A stretch of 64,000 bases of DNA from Roseibium aggregatum. GTDB lineage: Bacteria > Pseudomonadota > Alphaproteobacteria > Rhizobiales > Stappiaceae. The position numbers were made by a program, and so were the translations under genes. The notes under the pieces were generated by a model. The model did not search any database, was not told where the DNA came from, and saw only the letters and a list, made by a program, of their open reading frames with translations. This document shows positions 8,124 through 17,095 of this stretch, piece after piece. Position 1 is the stretch's first letter, and each line of letters begins with the position of its first letter. The stretch covers positions 391,110-455,109 of the forward strand of contig NZ_JAEKJZ010000006.1 of NCBI RefSeq assembly GCF_017309185.1. The letters run 5' to 3'.

Positions 8124-8789
8124 GTGCCTGAAGATCCTGCTCTTGCCACGCGCGCGGGAACGAATGTCGTGAACTTGCGTCGCGGCCAACCGCCCGTTGT
8201 TGAATTCTGGTATGAATTCGCCTCCACCTACAGCTATCTTTCGGCGATGCGCATCGAAACCCTGGCCAGCACGCTCGGCGTAACCGTTGCCTGGCGGCCG
8301 TTCCTGCTCGGTCCCATATTCAAGAAACTGGGCTGGAATACGTCGCCCTTCAATCTGCAACCCGCGAAGGGTCGCTACATGTGGCACGATATGGAGCGGC
8401 AGTGCGAGCGTTACGGCCTTCCGTTTTCCTTGCCGGATCCTTTTCCGCAGCCAAGCCTTCTGGCCGCGCGCATCGCCCATGCCGGACGCTCCCAGTCCTG
8501 GATCGGGGCTTTCTCGCGGGCCGTGTTCATCGCGGAATTCGGGCAAGGCCTGGATATTTCCGATGAGGGCCTGATGGCCGATCTGCTGCTGGAAGCCGGC
8601 GCTCCGGCCAAAAGAGCGCTGCGGGACGCGAACAGCACGGAGACCAAGATCGGCCTGCGGGCGGCGGTTGCGGAAGCCGAACAGCACGGGGTTTTCGGCG
8701 CGCCGAGCTTCGTCATTCCGGGCGGCGAACTTTACTGGGGCGACGACAGACTGGAGCAGGCTCTGGAGACGGCAGTGCGCGCATGCTGA
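8124..8789 (+). CDS. 2-hydroxychromene-2-carboxylate isomerase-like (DsbA/kappa-GST fold) protein
   Basis: A 221-residue thioredoxin-fold protein. VEFWYEFASTYSYLSAMR (about 25-42) is the N-terminal signature of the HCCA isomerase family, where the serine replaces the DsbA cysteine and binds glutathione; the C-terminal GVFGAPSFVIPGGELYWGDDRLEQ is equally typical. The founding enzyme isomerises a naphthalene-pathway intermediate; most chromosomal homologues, as here without aromatic-degradation neighbours, have unknown substrates. The GTG at 8124 has a weak ribosome site; a GTG nearer 8169 is an alternative start. Confidence 0.88.
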   Translation: MPEDPALATRAGTNVVNLRRGQPPVVEFWYEFASTYSYLSAMRIETLASTLGVTVAWRPFLLGPIFKKLGWNTSPFNLQPAKGRYMWHDMERQCERYGLPFSLPDPFPQPSLLAARIAHAGRSQSWIGAFSRAVFIAEFGQGLDISDEGLMADLLLEAGAPAKRALRDANSTETKIGLRAAVAEAEQHGVFGAPSFVIPGGELYWGDDRLEQALETAVRAC

Positions 8790-8817
8790 TGTTTCAAAAA
8801 CGGCCCACGCGAAGCGC

Positions 8818-9993
8818 TCACCCGCTGCCGCAAATCGCTTCGATGACTTCGTAAAGCGCTGCCGGGGAGAGCGGTTTGGCCAGGACATCCTGGAATCCCG
8901 ACCGGCGCAGGCGGTCCGGTTCTACGGAGTCCAGCGCCGCCGTTACGGCGACAAGCGCCAGGTCCGCGCCGTTGCCGAGGTTTCTCAGGGCGGCGGCGGT
9001 CTCTATCCCGCTCATTTCAGGCATGTGCAGATCCAGGAGTACGGCATCGAAGCGCTTTTCGGCAACCAGCGCAATGGCCTCCTGACCGGATCTGGCGGTC
9101 TCCGACGAGACCCCGAAGGATTCAAGAAGGGCAGACAAAAGCCTGCAATTGGTCTCGTTGTCGTCGACGATCAGGACATGCGCCTGAATCTGGCCCGGCG
9201 CGACGACCCGAGCCGGGCCAGCCGGTGCGTCCGGCCCGCTTCGCGACGCCTCACCCTCACGCCCCGCGGGAATCCGGACCTCGAACCGGCTGCCGCCACC
9301 CTCCGGCCGGGACAGCAGCAGTCGGCCGCCCATCTCCCGGACCAGCTGTGCGGTGCCCCAGAGGCCGAGGCCGGTGCCGGGTCCGGTCTCCCGCCCGTGG
9401 CGGCCGCGCACGAAGGGCCTGAACAGTTCCGCCCGTTCCTCCGGGTCGATCCCGGGTCCGGTATCCGAAACGCTGATGCCAATCCAGGGGCCGCCAGCCG
9501 TTTCGGACGCTTCAAATCCGTCTTCCGAGATCGCTTCCACGCGGACCTCGATGCCGCCCGAGCCGGTATATTTCACGGCATTGTCCAGGAGCGTCGTGAC
9601 CACGCGCCGCAGCGCCGTTCCGTGGCGGGTTTCGAAGGCGCCGGTATCCGCGCCGGCCGTGAGCCCGTAGGAAAGTCCCTTGGCTTCGGCGGCGATCCGG
9701 AAGAGGTCCGCGGTTTCCGACACGATGTCGGAGATCCGGCCCGGCGGGGGGCGTGTCTCCAGACCGGGCTTCGCCGCGCTGACGAGTTCTCCGGTCATCT
9801 CGTTCAATGCGTCGATGGAGCGGATCAGGATCGCAAGCTGATCGGACTGGTTTTCGTCGAGATGTCCCTGTGCGATGAGTTCCGCCGTCAGGCGCATGGC
9901 CGAAAGGGGGGTTCTGAGGTCGTGGGCGAGAAGGGCAAGCCTGACGGAGTCGCTTTCCCTGTCCCTGTCGCCGTCATTCCCGCGATCTGTCAT
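8818..9993 (-). CDS. Cytoplasmic hybrid histidine kinase with receiver domain
   Basis: A 391-residue signalling protein without membrane segments. The dimerisation/phosphoacceptor box is LLAHDLRTPLS (H24), followed by the ATPase boxes LLDNAVKYT (N), DTGPGID (G1) and GTGLGL (G2). A response-receiver domain occupies about 270-391 with acidic pair VDDNETN, phosphoacceptor D321 (LLDLHMPEMSG) and K373. No sensory domain is present, so the signal may come from a partner. I start at the ATG 9993; an ATG at 10137 would add a 48-residue basic, repeat-poor extension that runs over the divergent transporter start. Confidence 0.88.
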   Translation of the reverse strand: MTDRGNDGDRDRESDSVRLALLAHDLRTPLSAMRLTAELIAQGHLDENQSDQLAILIRSIDALNEMTGELVSAAKPGLETRPPPGRISDIVSETADLFRIAAEAKGLSYGLTAGADTGAFETRHGTALRRVVTTLLDNAVKYTGSGGIEVRVEAISEDGFEASETAGGPWIGISVSDTGPGIDPEERAELFRPFVRGRHGRETGPGTGLGLWGTAQLVREMGGRLLLSRPEGGGSRFEVRIPAGREGEASRSGPDAPAGPARVVAPGQIQAHVLIVDDNETNCRLLSALLESFGVSSETARSGQEAIALVAEKRFDAVLLDLHMPEMSGIETAAALRNLGNGADLALVAVTAALDSVEPDRLRRSGFQDVLAKPLSPAALYEVIEAICGSG

Positions 9994-10135
9994 CAAGCCA
10001 GGATCCGCCCTTCTCCGCGATGCACCGTCAACAGGGCTTGCGTTTCGCAGCGCGAAAAGCCAGTTTGACAACACTGTGATTACCCCGATGGCAAACCGCT
10101 GTCCATCCAATCCCTTAGAAGTTGCGCCTCTCCTC

Positions 10136-11104
10136 ATGCTTGCTCAAGCGCTCTCGATCGTTGCCCCCGTCTTTGTTCTCATAGGCATCGGCTACACCCT
10201 GGCGAAGTTTCAGGTCTTCAGCCAGGCAGTCAGCGATGCGCTCGGACAATTCGTCTTTGTCGTTGCGATCCCCGTGCTGGTGTTCCGCACCCTGATCAAC
10301 GCGGACCTGTCCGGGGGGCTGCCGCTGGCGCTTTGGGCGAGCTATTTTCTGGGTGTCGCCGCCGCCTGGGGGCTTGGAACGGCGATCGTGCGCAAGGCAT
10401 TCGGGCGCGACGCACGCGCGGGCGCCATCGGCGGGATTTCGGCCGCCTTCGCCAACACGGTGCTGGTCGGCCTGCCGCTGGTCGCCTCCGTTTATGGCGA
10501 CGACGGGCTCGTTCCGCTGCTTCTGATCGTCTCCATCCATCTGGCGGTGATGACTGTCGCCATGGCCGTGGTGATGGAGCGGGCGGCGGCCAGCGACAGC
10601 GGCCAGCCGTCGCCGCCGCTCGGCCGGCTGCTGGCCAACGCGGGCCGGAGCCTGTTGAAAAATCCGATCATCGTCGCGATCGTTCTCGCCTTTCTGTGGC
10701 GGCTGACCGGCCTCGACGTGCCGGCGATCGGCCAGGATGTCCTGAACCGCATCGGTGCAACCGCCCTGCCGCTCGCCCTTCTGTCGCTCGGCATGAGCCT
10801 TGTCCAATACGGCATGCGCGGCAACGTTTTGCCGGGACTTATCCTGAGCGTGATCAAGGTGGTGCTGATGCCGGCCGTGGTCTTCGCCGTCAGTGCTTTC
10901 GTCTTTCAGCTGTCGCCGCTCTGGACCACCGTCGCGACGCTCACGGCGGGATGTCCGACCGGCGTCAACGCCTATATTTTCGCCAACCGCTACGGCACGG
11001 GCCACGCCATGTCCGCCAACGCGATCACCATGACCACCTTGAGCGCCGTCCTGACGACCAGCCTGTGGATCTGGTTCCTTGATACCTGGTATGCGCTGGG
11101 TTAG
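10136..11104 (+). CDS. AEC (auxin efflux carrier) family transporter
   Basis: A 322-residue membrane protein with about ten hydrophobic segments in the AEC two-repeat layout (FVLIGIGYTLAKF at the start; LSLGMSLVQYG and TAGCPTGVNAYIFANRYG in the second half). The ATG at 10136 places the first helix at the N-terminus; the open frame upstream overlaps the kinase gene and is not credible. Bacterial AEC members export or exchange organic acids such as malate or malonate; the substrate here is unknown. Transcribed divergently from the histidine kinase with a gap of about 140 bp, so common control is possible. Confidence 0.9.
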   Translation: MLAQALSIVAPVFVLIGIGYTLAKFQVFSQAVSDALGQFVFVVAIPVLVFRTLINADLSGGLPLALWASYFLGVAAAWGLGTAIVRKAFGRDARAGAIGGISAAFANTVLVGLPLVASVYGDDGLVPLLLIVSIHLAVMTVAMAVVMERAAASDSGQPSPPLGRLLANAGRSLLKNPIIVAIVLAFLWRLTGLDVPAIGQDVLNRIGATALPLALLSLGMSLVQYGMRGNVLPGLILSVIKVVLMPAVVFAVSAFVFQLSPLWTTVATLTAGCPTGVNAYIFANRYGTGHAMSANAITMTTLSAVLTTSLWIWFLDTWYALG

Positions 11105-11165
11105 AGCCTTTTCCGGTGTCATCCCAGCCCAAAACCGGGACGACAAAGGCGGTCTGCCTGATGCC

Positions 11166-12050
11166 TCACAACCCAATGCGGGTACGCAGTTCCCTGTGGG
11201 TCATGCCGGCCTCGCGCAGGCTCTTGAGGCTCGTGTCGTCGCTTGACTTGGACAGCTTCCGGCCATCTTCATCCAGAATCAGCCGGTGATGGCGGTAACG
11301 CGGCGCGGGCAGGTCCAAAAGTGTTTGAAGCACCCGGTGCACGCTGGTGGCGTGATAAAGGTCCTTGCCGCGCAGAACATCGGTGATCCCCTGATGTGCG
11401 TCGTCGACGACAACGGAAAGATGATAGCTGGTCGGTACGTCCTTGCGCGCCAGCACCACATCGCCCCAGGCTTCCGCGGCCACCGGAATTTCCTCCGGCG
11501 GAGCGAACAGCGCCGGACCCTCGGCCCCTGTCTCTTCCCAGAAAAGTGGCTGCCCGATGCGCTCAAGCGCCTTTGTCATGTCGAGCCGCAGGGCAAAGGG
11601 CGCCTCGCTGTCCGCGCGGGCCTTGCGTTCTTCCTCGCCCAGGACCGCACCGTCCCCGGGATAGACCGGTGCGCCGTCCGGATCCCGCGGCCAGGCCTTT
11701 CCCTCCGCCTCATAGGTGGCCACGAAACGCTTGATCTCCGCACGGGTCAGATAGCCCGGGTAGACGAGCCCCATGTCCTGCAGCCTTTCCAGCGCCGCCC
11801 GGTATCGGGGAAAGGCCTGCGACTGGCGCAGGATCGGCTCCTCCAGCGGTACGCCGAGCCAGTCGAGATCCTCAAACATCTCCCGTTCCAGCTCCGCCGT
11901 GCAGCGGGCCCGGTCGATGTCCTCGACCCGGAGCAGAAACCGCCCGCTGAGCGCGACCGACGCCCGGACGTTCAAAAGCGCGGACAGGGCATGGCCGAGA
12001 TGCAGGTGGCCGTTGGGCGAGGGAGCGAAACGGAAGACGGGCTCGGTCAT
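11166..12050 (-). CDS. gluQ: Glutamyl-Q tRNA(Asp) synthetase
   Basis: A 294-residue truncated glutamyl-tRNA synthetase homologue lacking the anticodon-binding domain. The class I motifs are PSPNGHLHLGH (10-20, HIGH) and KLSKS (265-269). GluQ-RS charges glutamate onto the queuosine base at position 34 of tRNA-Asp rather than onto the acceptor end. It therefore works downstream of the queuosine pathway, to which queF at 41761 also belongs. The zinc-binding insertion typical of some GluQ proteins is not obvious (no clear Cys cluster near 100-125). Confidence 0.93.
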   Translation of the reverse strand: MTEPVFRFAPSPNGHLHLGHALSALLNVRASVALSGRFLLRVEDIDRARCTAELEREMFEDLDWLGVPLEEPILRQSQAFPRYRAALERLQDMGLVYPGYLTRAEIKRFVATYEAEGKAWPRDPDGAPVYPGDGAVLGEEERKARADSEAPFALRLDMTKALERIGQPLFWEETGAEGPALFAPPEEIPVAAEAWGDVVLARKDVPTSYHLSVVVDDAHQGITDVLRGKDLYHATSVHRVLQTLLDLPAPRYRHHRLILDEDGRKLSKSSDDTSLKSLREAGMTHRELRTRIGL

Positions 12051-12139
12051 GAGAAAAGCTGTAACCGGGTTGACGGGCGAACAAAACCTTACCTATCACC
12101 GGAGACTGTCCGTGCAACACCGCATTTGACCCTGTTGCC

Positions 12140-12781
12140 ATGAAACCGATCGAAACCGACGAAGACATTCGCGCCGGCCTTGCGGCTCTGATTGCGATCG
12201 ACCCGCGCCTGGCGCCAATTGCCTCGGCGGCCGGTCCCGTTCCGCTGCGCCGCCGGAAAGCGGATTTCGAGGGGCTTGCCCAGATTGTCACCGGCCAGCA
12301 GGTTTCGGTGGCAAGTGCCTCCGCGATTTTTTCGAGGCTTCTGGCCCTCGTCACTCCGCTGACGGCCGAGAAACTCGCGGAGTTTGCGGATGAGGATCTG
12401 GCGGGAGCCGGGCTGTCGCGGCCCAAGATACGGACCCTTCGCGCCATCTCCTCCGCCTGCCGGGACGACCTCGATCTGGCCCGCCTCGCCGAAGTCCCGC
12501 CAGCCGAGGCGCATGCGGTCCTGTGCGAAATCAAGGGGGTCGGCCGCTGGACGGCGGATATCTTCCTGCTGTTCTGCGCCGGCCACCCGGACATCTTCCC
12601 GAGCGGCGACCTGGCGCTCAGGATCGCGGCGCAGGGCGCGCTCGGCCTGAACGAACGGCCGGACCCCAGGACGCTCGACGGCCTCGCCGCTGCCTGGTCC
12701 CCGCACCGCGCCGTCGCGGCAAGACTGCTTTGGGCCTGGTACAGGGTTCAAAAAGACGGAAGGGAGACGATGCCGGTGTGA
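12140..12781 (+). CDS. DNA-3-methyladenine glycosylase II (AlkA-like)
   Basis: A 213-residue HhH-GPD glycosylase of base-excision repair that removes alkylated bases. The helix-hairpin-helix with the GVG turn is at 131-140 (IKGVGRWTAD), and the catalytic aspartate is D157 in FPSGDLAL. QIVTGQQVSVASA (48-60) is the usual intercalation region. It lacks the N-terminal domain of E. coli AlkA and so is the short form common in alphaproteobacteria. It starts 89 bp from gluQ, divergently. Confidence 0.92.
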   Translation: MKPIETDEDIRAGLAALIAIDPRLAPIASAAGPVPLRRRKADFEGLAQIVTGQQVSVASASAIFSRLLALVTPLTAEKLAEFADEDLAGAGLSRPKIRTLRAISSACRDDLDLARLAEVPPAEAHAVLCEIKGVGRWTADIFLLFCAGHPDIFPSGDLALRIAAQGALGLNERPDPRTLDGLAAAWSPHRAVAARLLWAWYRVQKDGRETMPV

Positions 12782-12856
12782 GGGGCGTCCGGGAAACCGG
12801 CTGTCAGATTCCGGGCCGGCTCTTTCCGGGATTGAACGCAGCGCTTCGGTGTCTTG

Positions 12857-13630
12857 TCACTCCGGCAACATTGCCTCCACCGCCCGCAGCAGCAGGGCAA
12901 TGTCCTCCGGCCGGGAGAGGCGGTGGTCTCCGTCGGGCACAAGCGTGAAGGTGACGTCGTCGCGGGGCAGGGCTTCCGCCAGCCGTTGTGCATGGCTGGC
13001 CGGAACGTCCGGATCCTTCGCGCCCTGAAGGATCGTCACCGGCACGCCGAGATGAAGCGGCCGGTCAAGGAGGAGATGCCCACGGCCGTCCTCAATGAGA
13101 TTTCGGGTGATGACGTAAGGAGCGTCGCCATAGGCCGAAGGCTGTGCCCAGCGGCCCTCCGTCAGGATCTCGTTGCGGATCTCGTCGGAAAAGCGCTGCT
13201 TCCACATCAGCTCCTCGGTGAAATCGACCGCAGGAGCGATCAGGACGAGCCCTGCGATCCGGTCTGTCGTCTTGCGCGACAGCGCGAGCAACAGCGCGAT
13301 CCAGCCCCCCATGGACGAGCCGACCACGACGGTTTCGCCCGGGCAGAACCGGTCGAAGACAGCCTGCGCCTCCTCCAGCCAGTCGGACACACAGGCCGCT
13401 TCGAAGTCACCGCCAGAAATGCCGTGACCGGAATAGTCGAAACGGACGACAGCCTGGCCTCGCTCCGTGCCGAACCGCGCCAGTTCTTCGGCCTTGGTGC
13501 CGCTCATGTCGGATTTGAAGCCGGAAAGCCAGAGCAGGCCCGGCTCCCGCCCCGACGTTGTCCGCACCGCGATCCGGCGCTCCCTGTCGGATTTTCCGAC
13601 CGTGATGAATTGCGGTTCGGTCTCACTCAT
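12857..13630 (-). CDS. Alpha/beta hydrolase (ABHD10-like)
   Basis: A 257-residue cytoplasmic serine hydrolase. The nucleophile elbow is GSSMGG (S106); D206 or D208 (AKDPDVP) and H236 (DGDHRLS) complete the triad, and the oxyanion region is SGFKSDMSGTKA (36-47). The latter matches the family of mitochondrial ABHD10, an acyl-protein thioesterase. The start MSETEPQF at 13630 removes a basic 18-residue extension. It is divergent from the glycosyltransferase gene, whose start lies 47 bp away. Confidence 0.88.
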   Translation of the reverse strand: MSETEPQFITVGKSDRERRIAVRTTSGREPGLLWLSGFKSDMSGTKAEELARFGTERGQAVVRFDYSGHGISGGDFEAACVSDWLEEAQAVFDRFCPGETVVVGSSMGGWIALLLALSRKTTDRIAGLVLIAPAVDFTEELMWKQRFSDEIRNEILTEGRWAQPSAYGDAPYVITRNLIEDGRGHLLLDRPLHLGVPVTILQGAKDPDVPASHAQRLAEALPRDDVTFTLVPDGDHRLSRPEDIALLLRAVEAMLPE

Positions 13631-13677
13631 ATTAAGCCTTCTTAAGCCCTTGTTCCGGCTCCTGTCGAAGCATTCCC

Positions 13678-14898
13678 TTGGCACAGCCGCCCCAGATTGA
13701 AAAGATCCTCCGGAGACCCCACTTGGTTCAACTGCCGCCCGCGACCACCATTTTGCAAGTCATTCCGGATCTCAAATCCGGCGGGGCGGAACGGACAACG
13801 GTCGACATGGCCCGCGCCATTGTCGCGGCGGGGGGAACCGCTCTCGTCGTCAGTCAGGGCGGTCCGATGGTGACGGAGCTCGAGGCAGTCGGCGCCGAGC
13901 ACATCGTGCTGCCGATCAAGTCCAAGATGCCCTGGACGCTCTGGCAAAACGCCGCCCGGCTCACCCAGCTCATCGAGGAGCGGGGGATCAGTCTCATTCA
14001 CGCGCGAAGCCGCGCGCCGGCCTGGTCGTCACTCCGAGCTGCCCGGCGCACCAAAACGCCCTTCGTTACCACCTATCACGGCACCTACAACCAGTCGAAC
14101 GGGCTGAAAGCCTTCTACAATTCGGTCATGGCGCGGGGGGACGCGGTGATCGCCAATTCCCATTTCATCGCCCGCCTGATCAGGGACCGGCATCCGTTCG
14201 CGCAAGATCGGATCACGGTTGTCCAGCGCGGCTCCGACCTGGTCGGCCTCGCGCCGGAAAACCTCAGTTCCCTGCGCAGGCAGGCGCTCAAGGACGCCTG
14301 GGGCATTCCCGCGGGCCGTCCGATCATCCTGAACATGGCCCGCCTGACGGCCTGGAAAGGCCAGGCGGTGGTGATCGATGCCATGGCCGATCTGAAGGAA
14401 AGCGGCCACCTGGAGCCGATCGCCATTCTGGCGGGCGACGCCCAGGGCCGCGACGGCTATCTGGCGGATTTGAAGAAACGCATCGCCGACCGCGGCCTCA
14501 ACGACCAGGTCCGGCTCGTCGGCCACTGCGCCGACGTGCCGGCGGCCATGGCGCTCGCCGATCTTGCCGTCGTGGCCTCCACCGAGCCTGAGGCCTTCGG
14601 CCGCGCCGCCGTGGAGGCCCAGGCGGCCTCGGTGCCGGTCATCGTTTCCGATCTCGGCGCTGTTCCGGAAACCGTCCTCGCCCCGCCGGAGGTCGAGGAA
14701 AACGAACGCACCGGGTGGCGGGTTCCCGCCGGCGACCCGGACGCGCTCGCCAACGCCATCCTGTCGGCGCTCTCTCTGGAAGCTTCCTTGAAAAAGGCCA
14801 TAACCGACCGCGCGCTCGCCCACGTCCGCGCCAACTTCTCGGTCGAAACCATGTGCGACAGGACGCTGGAAGTTTATCGGTCCTTGTTGAGGGGATGA
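13678..14898 (+). CDS. Family 4 glycosyltransferase
   Basis: A 406-residue GT-B enzyme. The N-terminal domain shows VIPDLKSGGAERTTVDMA (acceptor side), and the C-terminal domain has the nucleotide-sugar block with EPEAFGRAAVEAQA, an EX7E motif. It likely transfers a sugar to a lipid carrier or lipopolysaccharide core on the cytoplasmic face of the inner membrane. No polysaccharide cluster surrounds it, so the acceptor is unknown. The TTG at 13678 is the only plausible start before the first strand apart from later GTG or TTG codons. Confidence 0.9.
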   Translation: MAQPPQIEKILRRPHLVQLPPATTILQVIPDLKSGGAERTTVDMARAIVAAGGTALVVSQGGPMVTELEAVGAEHIVLPIKSKMPWTLWQNAARLTQLIEERGISLIHARSRAPAWSSLRAARRTKTPFVTTYHGTYNQSNGLKAFYNSVMARGDAVIANSHFIARLIRDRHPFAQDRITVVQRGSDLVGLAPENLSSLRRQALKDAWGIPAGRPIILNMARLTAWKGQAVVIDAMADLKESGHLEPIAILAGDAQGRDGYLADLKKRIADRGLNDQVRLVGHCADVPAAMALADLAVVASTEPEAFGRAAVEAQAASVPVIVSDLGAVPETVLAPPEVEENERTGWRVPAGDPDALANAILSALSLEASLKKAITDRALAHVRANFSVETMCDRTLEVYRSLLRG

Positions 14899-14948
14899 GC
14901 GGTCAATCGACTATCTCTCAGCATCCCATACGTTGGCACTTGCGCCCG

Positions 14949-15092
14949 TCTCCCCCCTTGAGGGGGAGATGTCCGTGAAACGGACAGAGGGGGGCTTGGT
15001 GGTGCGGCAACATGAAAAGCTGAATGATTTCGTGAGGCTGATCCCCCCCTCTGTCAGCTAAAGCTGACATCTCCCCCTCAAGGGGGGAGATG
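14949..15092. repeat. Rhizobiales-type intergenic mosaic palindromic repeat (RIME-like)
   Basis: The gap between the glycosyltransferase and thpR holds a large imperfect inverted repeat. The outer arms TCTCCCCCCTTGAGGGGGAG (14949-14968) and its near-complement at 15069-15090 each contain a small palindrome. Inner modules GTCCGTGAAACGGAC (14971-14985) and CTGTCAGCTAAAGCTGACAT (15051-15070) form further stems, and GAGGGGGG/CCCCCCTC pair across the middle. The composition matches the multi-copy mosaic elements of Rhizobiales genomes. No coding potential is credible in it. Confidence 0.8.
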
Positions 15093-15239
15093 GGTGCAAG
15101 CGGCAACGCTCAGGGAACGTCAGAAATAGTCTCTTGACCGGACAGCAGCAGGTCAAGCCACGGGATGACCGATGCTCAACTGGTTTCCTGCGATCCTGAC
15201 AGACACCGGATCTCTTCCACACCGCTTACCGCAAACAGC

Positions 15240-15776
15240 TCACGCCGCCAGCGGATAGGCCTCTTCCACCAGGTAAGGGCCGCCGCCAACGCTGGATTTC
15301 GAGGAAAACAGCACGAAGCGTCCGGCGATGAAGGGCGGAGCCTGAAAGTTGCCGCGTTCGCTCAACCACCTTGCGACATCCTCGTTGGTGGAAGTCTTGC
15401 AGCGTGCGATCGTCACGTGGGGAATGTATTTCCTTCGTTCGGCGGGCAGGCGCAGGCGCTGCAGGATGCGCTCCTGTTCCGCCTGCAGCTCGGCGAGCTG
15501 GGCACTCGGCTCAACCCGGGCCCAGACCGCGTGCGGCTTGCCGTTGCCGAAGGATCCCAGGCCGGTCAGGCGGATCTCGATCGGCTCGCGGCGAATCCGG
15601 TCGAGCGCGTCCACCACCTCGTCGGCGGTACGGTCGTCGATGTCGCCGATGAAGCGCAAGGTCAGATGGTAGTTTTCCGGATCGATCCAGCGGGCGCCCC
15701 GAAGGCCTCCCCGGAGCATCGATAACATGAGGCCCGTCTGGGACGGTATCTCAAGGCCTGTAAAGAGGCGCGGCAT
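15240..15776 (-). CDS. thpR: RNA 2',3'-cyclic phosphodiesterase
   Basis: A 178-residue 2H phosphoesterase. The two HxTx motifs are HLTLRF (H37) and HVTIAR (H120), separated by the usual 80 residues. The enzyme opens 2',3'-cyclic phosphates on RNA ends and was first named 2'-5' RNA ligase. The start MPRLFTGLEI at 15776 is fixed by a strong GGAGGGAAC ribosome site; a longer frame upstream is not needed. It is monocistronic. Confidence 0.93.
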   Translation of the reverse strand: MPRLFTGLEIPSQTGLMLSMLRGGLRGARWIDPENYHLTLRFIGDIDDRTADEVVDALDRIRREPIEIRLTGLGSFGNGKPHAVWARVEPSAQLAELQAEQERILQRLRLPAERRKYIPHVTIARCKTSTNEDVARWLSERGNFQAPPFIAGRFVLFSSKSSVGGGPYLVEEAYPLAA

Positions 15777-15971
15777 GGGTGTTCCCTCCGCTGTCGCTGA
15801 TAAAACCCATGAGGAATCAACTTCATGAAAATCGCAAGACAAAATGTTAAGTTTTTGACGGAGCTTTAAAATTCATTCGCAGCCAAGCGAAACGCCGCAC
15901 CCTTGAAGTAACGGCGCGGCGTTGATGCCGAAAATTGATTCTCTTGTTCGGGGCAGCGCCGGAGGGCTGCC

Positions 15972-17024
15972 CTACGGTGCCGGGTTGCCGAACTCCTGAT
16001 GCAGGGCGTCGATCCTTTCCAGGACATCGGCGCTCAGCTTGAGATCGGCGGCGGCGATATCGGTTTCGAGCTGGTCCAGTTTCGTCGCCCCGATGATCAC
16101 CGACGTCATGAAGCTGCGAGACTTGGCGAAGGCGATCGCCATCTGGGACGGGTCCAGGCCGGCGCCCTGCGCCAGATCCACATACGCGTCGAATGCTTGA
16201 AGGGCGCGCGGGTGTTCATAGCGCTGCATCCGGTTAAACAGGGTTTTCCGGGCGCCGTGCGGCAGAGCGCCGTTGCGGTATTTGCCTGTCAGGTAACCCT
16301 GTGCCAGGGCCGAATAGGCCAGGAGGCCGACGTCCTCCCGCCGAGCCACCTCGGCAAGGCCGGTGTCGAAGGTGCGGTTGACGAGCGAATAGGCATTCTG
16401 AATGGAGGCGATCCGCGGCAGGCCGAGCCGCTCGGCCTCCTTGAGGAAGGTCATCGTGCCCCAGGCGCTTTCGTTGGATACGCCGACATGCCGGATCTTT
16501 CCGGCCTTCACCAGATCCGCCATGACTTCAAGGGTGGAGACGATACTGTTTTCGTCCTCCACCGGCTCCGCATCGGCCCAGCGCGTCGGGTTGGAACCGA
16601 ACCCGGAGACGTTCCGGTCCGGCCAGTGGATCTGGTAAAGGTCGATGTAGTCGGTCTGAAGGTTCTTCAGGCTGCGGTCTACCGCGAATTCGATCTGCTG
16701 ACGCGTCAGCTTGCCCGTTTCGCCGTTTTCCCGGAACCAGTCCATGTCGGTGCGCCCGACGACCTTGGTGGCCATGACAATCCGGTCGCGGTTGCCGCGT
16801 TTCTTGAACCAGGTTCCGATGATCCGCTCGGTCCGCCCTTGCGTGTCCCGGTTCGGCGGGATCGGGTAAAGTTCCGCGGCATCGAAGAAATTGATGCCGC
16901 GTTCGACGGCGAGATCCATCTGGGCATGGCCTTCGGCTTCCGTGTTCTGCTCTCCGAAGGTCATTGTGCCAAGGCACAAAGCACTCACCTGCACATCCGT
17001 GCGGCCAAGACGGCGCTGTTCCAT
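15972..17024 (-). CDS. Aldo/keto reductase (Tas-like)
   Basis: A 350-residue NADPH-dependent TIM-barrel oxidoreductase. The tetrad is recognisable: D and Y in NFFDAAELYP (about 46-54), K in MATKVVGR, and H in YQIHWPDRN. The length and the insertion NGETGKLTRQQ match the Tas subgroup of E. coli, which also carries the HWPDR motif. Tas-type enzymes reduce aldehydes or ketones of undefined physiological identity. It sits just downstream of the tesA-like gene on the same strand (71 bp gap), but shared transcription is uncertain. Confidence 0.9.
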   Translation of the reverse strand: MEQRRLGRTDVQVSALCLGTMTFGEQNTEAEGHAQMDLAVERGINFFDAAELYPIPPNRDTQGRTERIIGTWFKKRGNRDRIVMATKVVGRTDMDWFRENGETGKLTRQQIEFAVDRSLKNLQTDYIDLYQIHWPDRNVSGFGSNPTRWADAEPVEDENSIVSTLEVMADLVKAGKIRHVGVSNESAWGTMTFLKEAERLGLPRIASIQNAYSLVNRTFDTGLAEVARREDVGLLAYSALAQGYLTGKYRNGALPHGARKTLFNRMQRYEHPRALQAFDAYVDLAQGAGLDPSQMAIAFAKSRSFMTSVIIGATKLDQLETDIAAADLKLSADVLERIDALHQEFGNPAP

Positions 17025-17095
17025 CTTGAATTCCTTTTGGTTCCGAAAAAGGGGTGCCCTGAAGGCCGAAGGGCCGTGCGGCCCGGCTTTCCCCC

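Noticed and set aside
8668..10068. Long open frame antisense to the hybrid histidine kinase
   Set aside because: The kinase and receiver motifs lie on the minus strand; the plus-strand translation has no recognisable feature.
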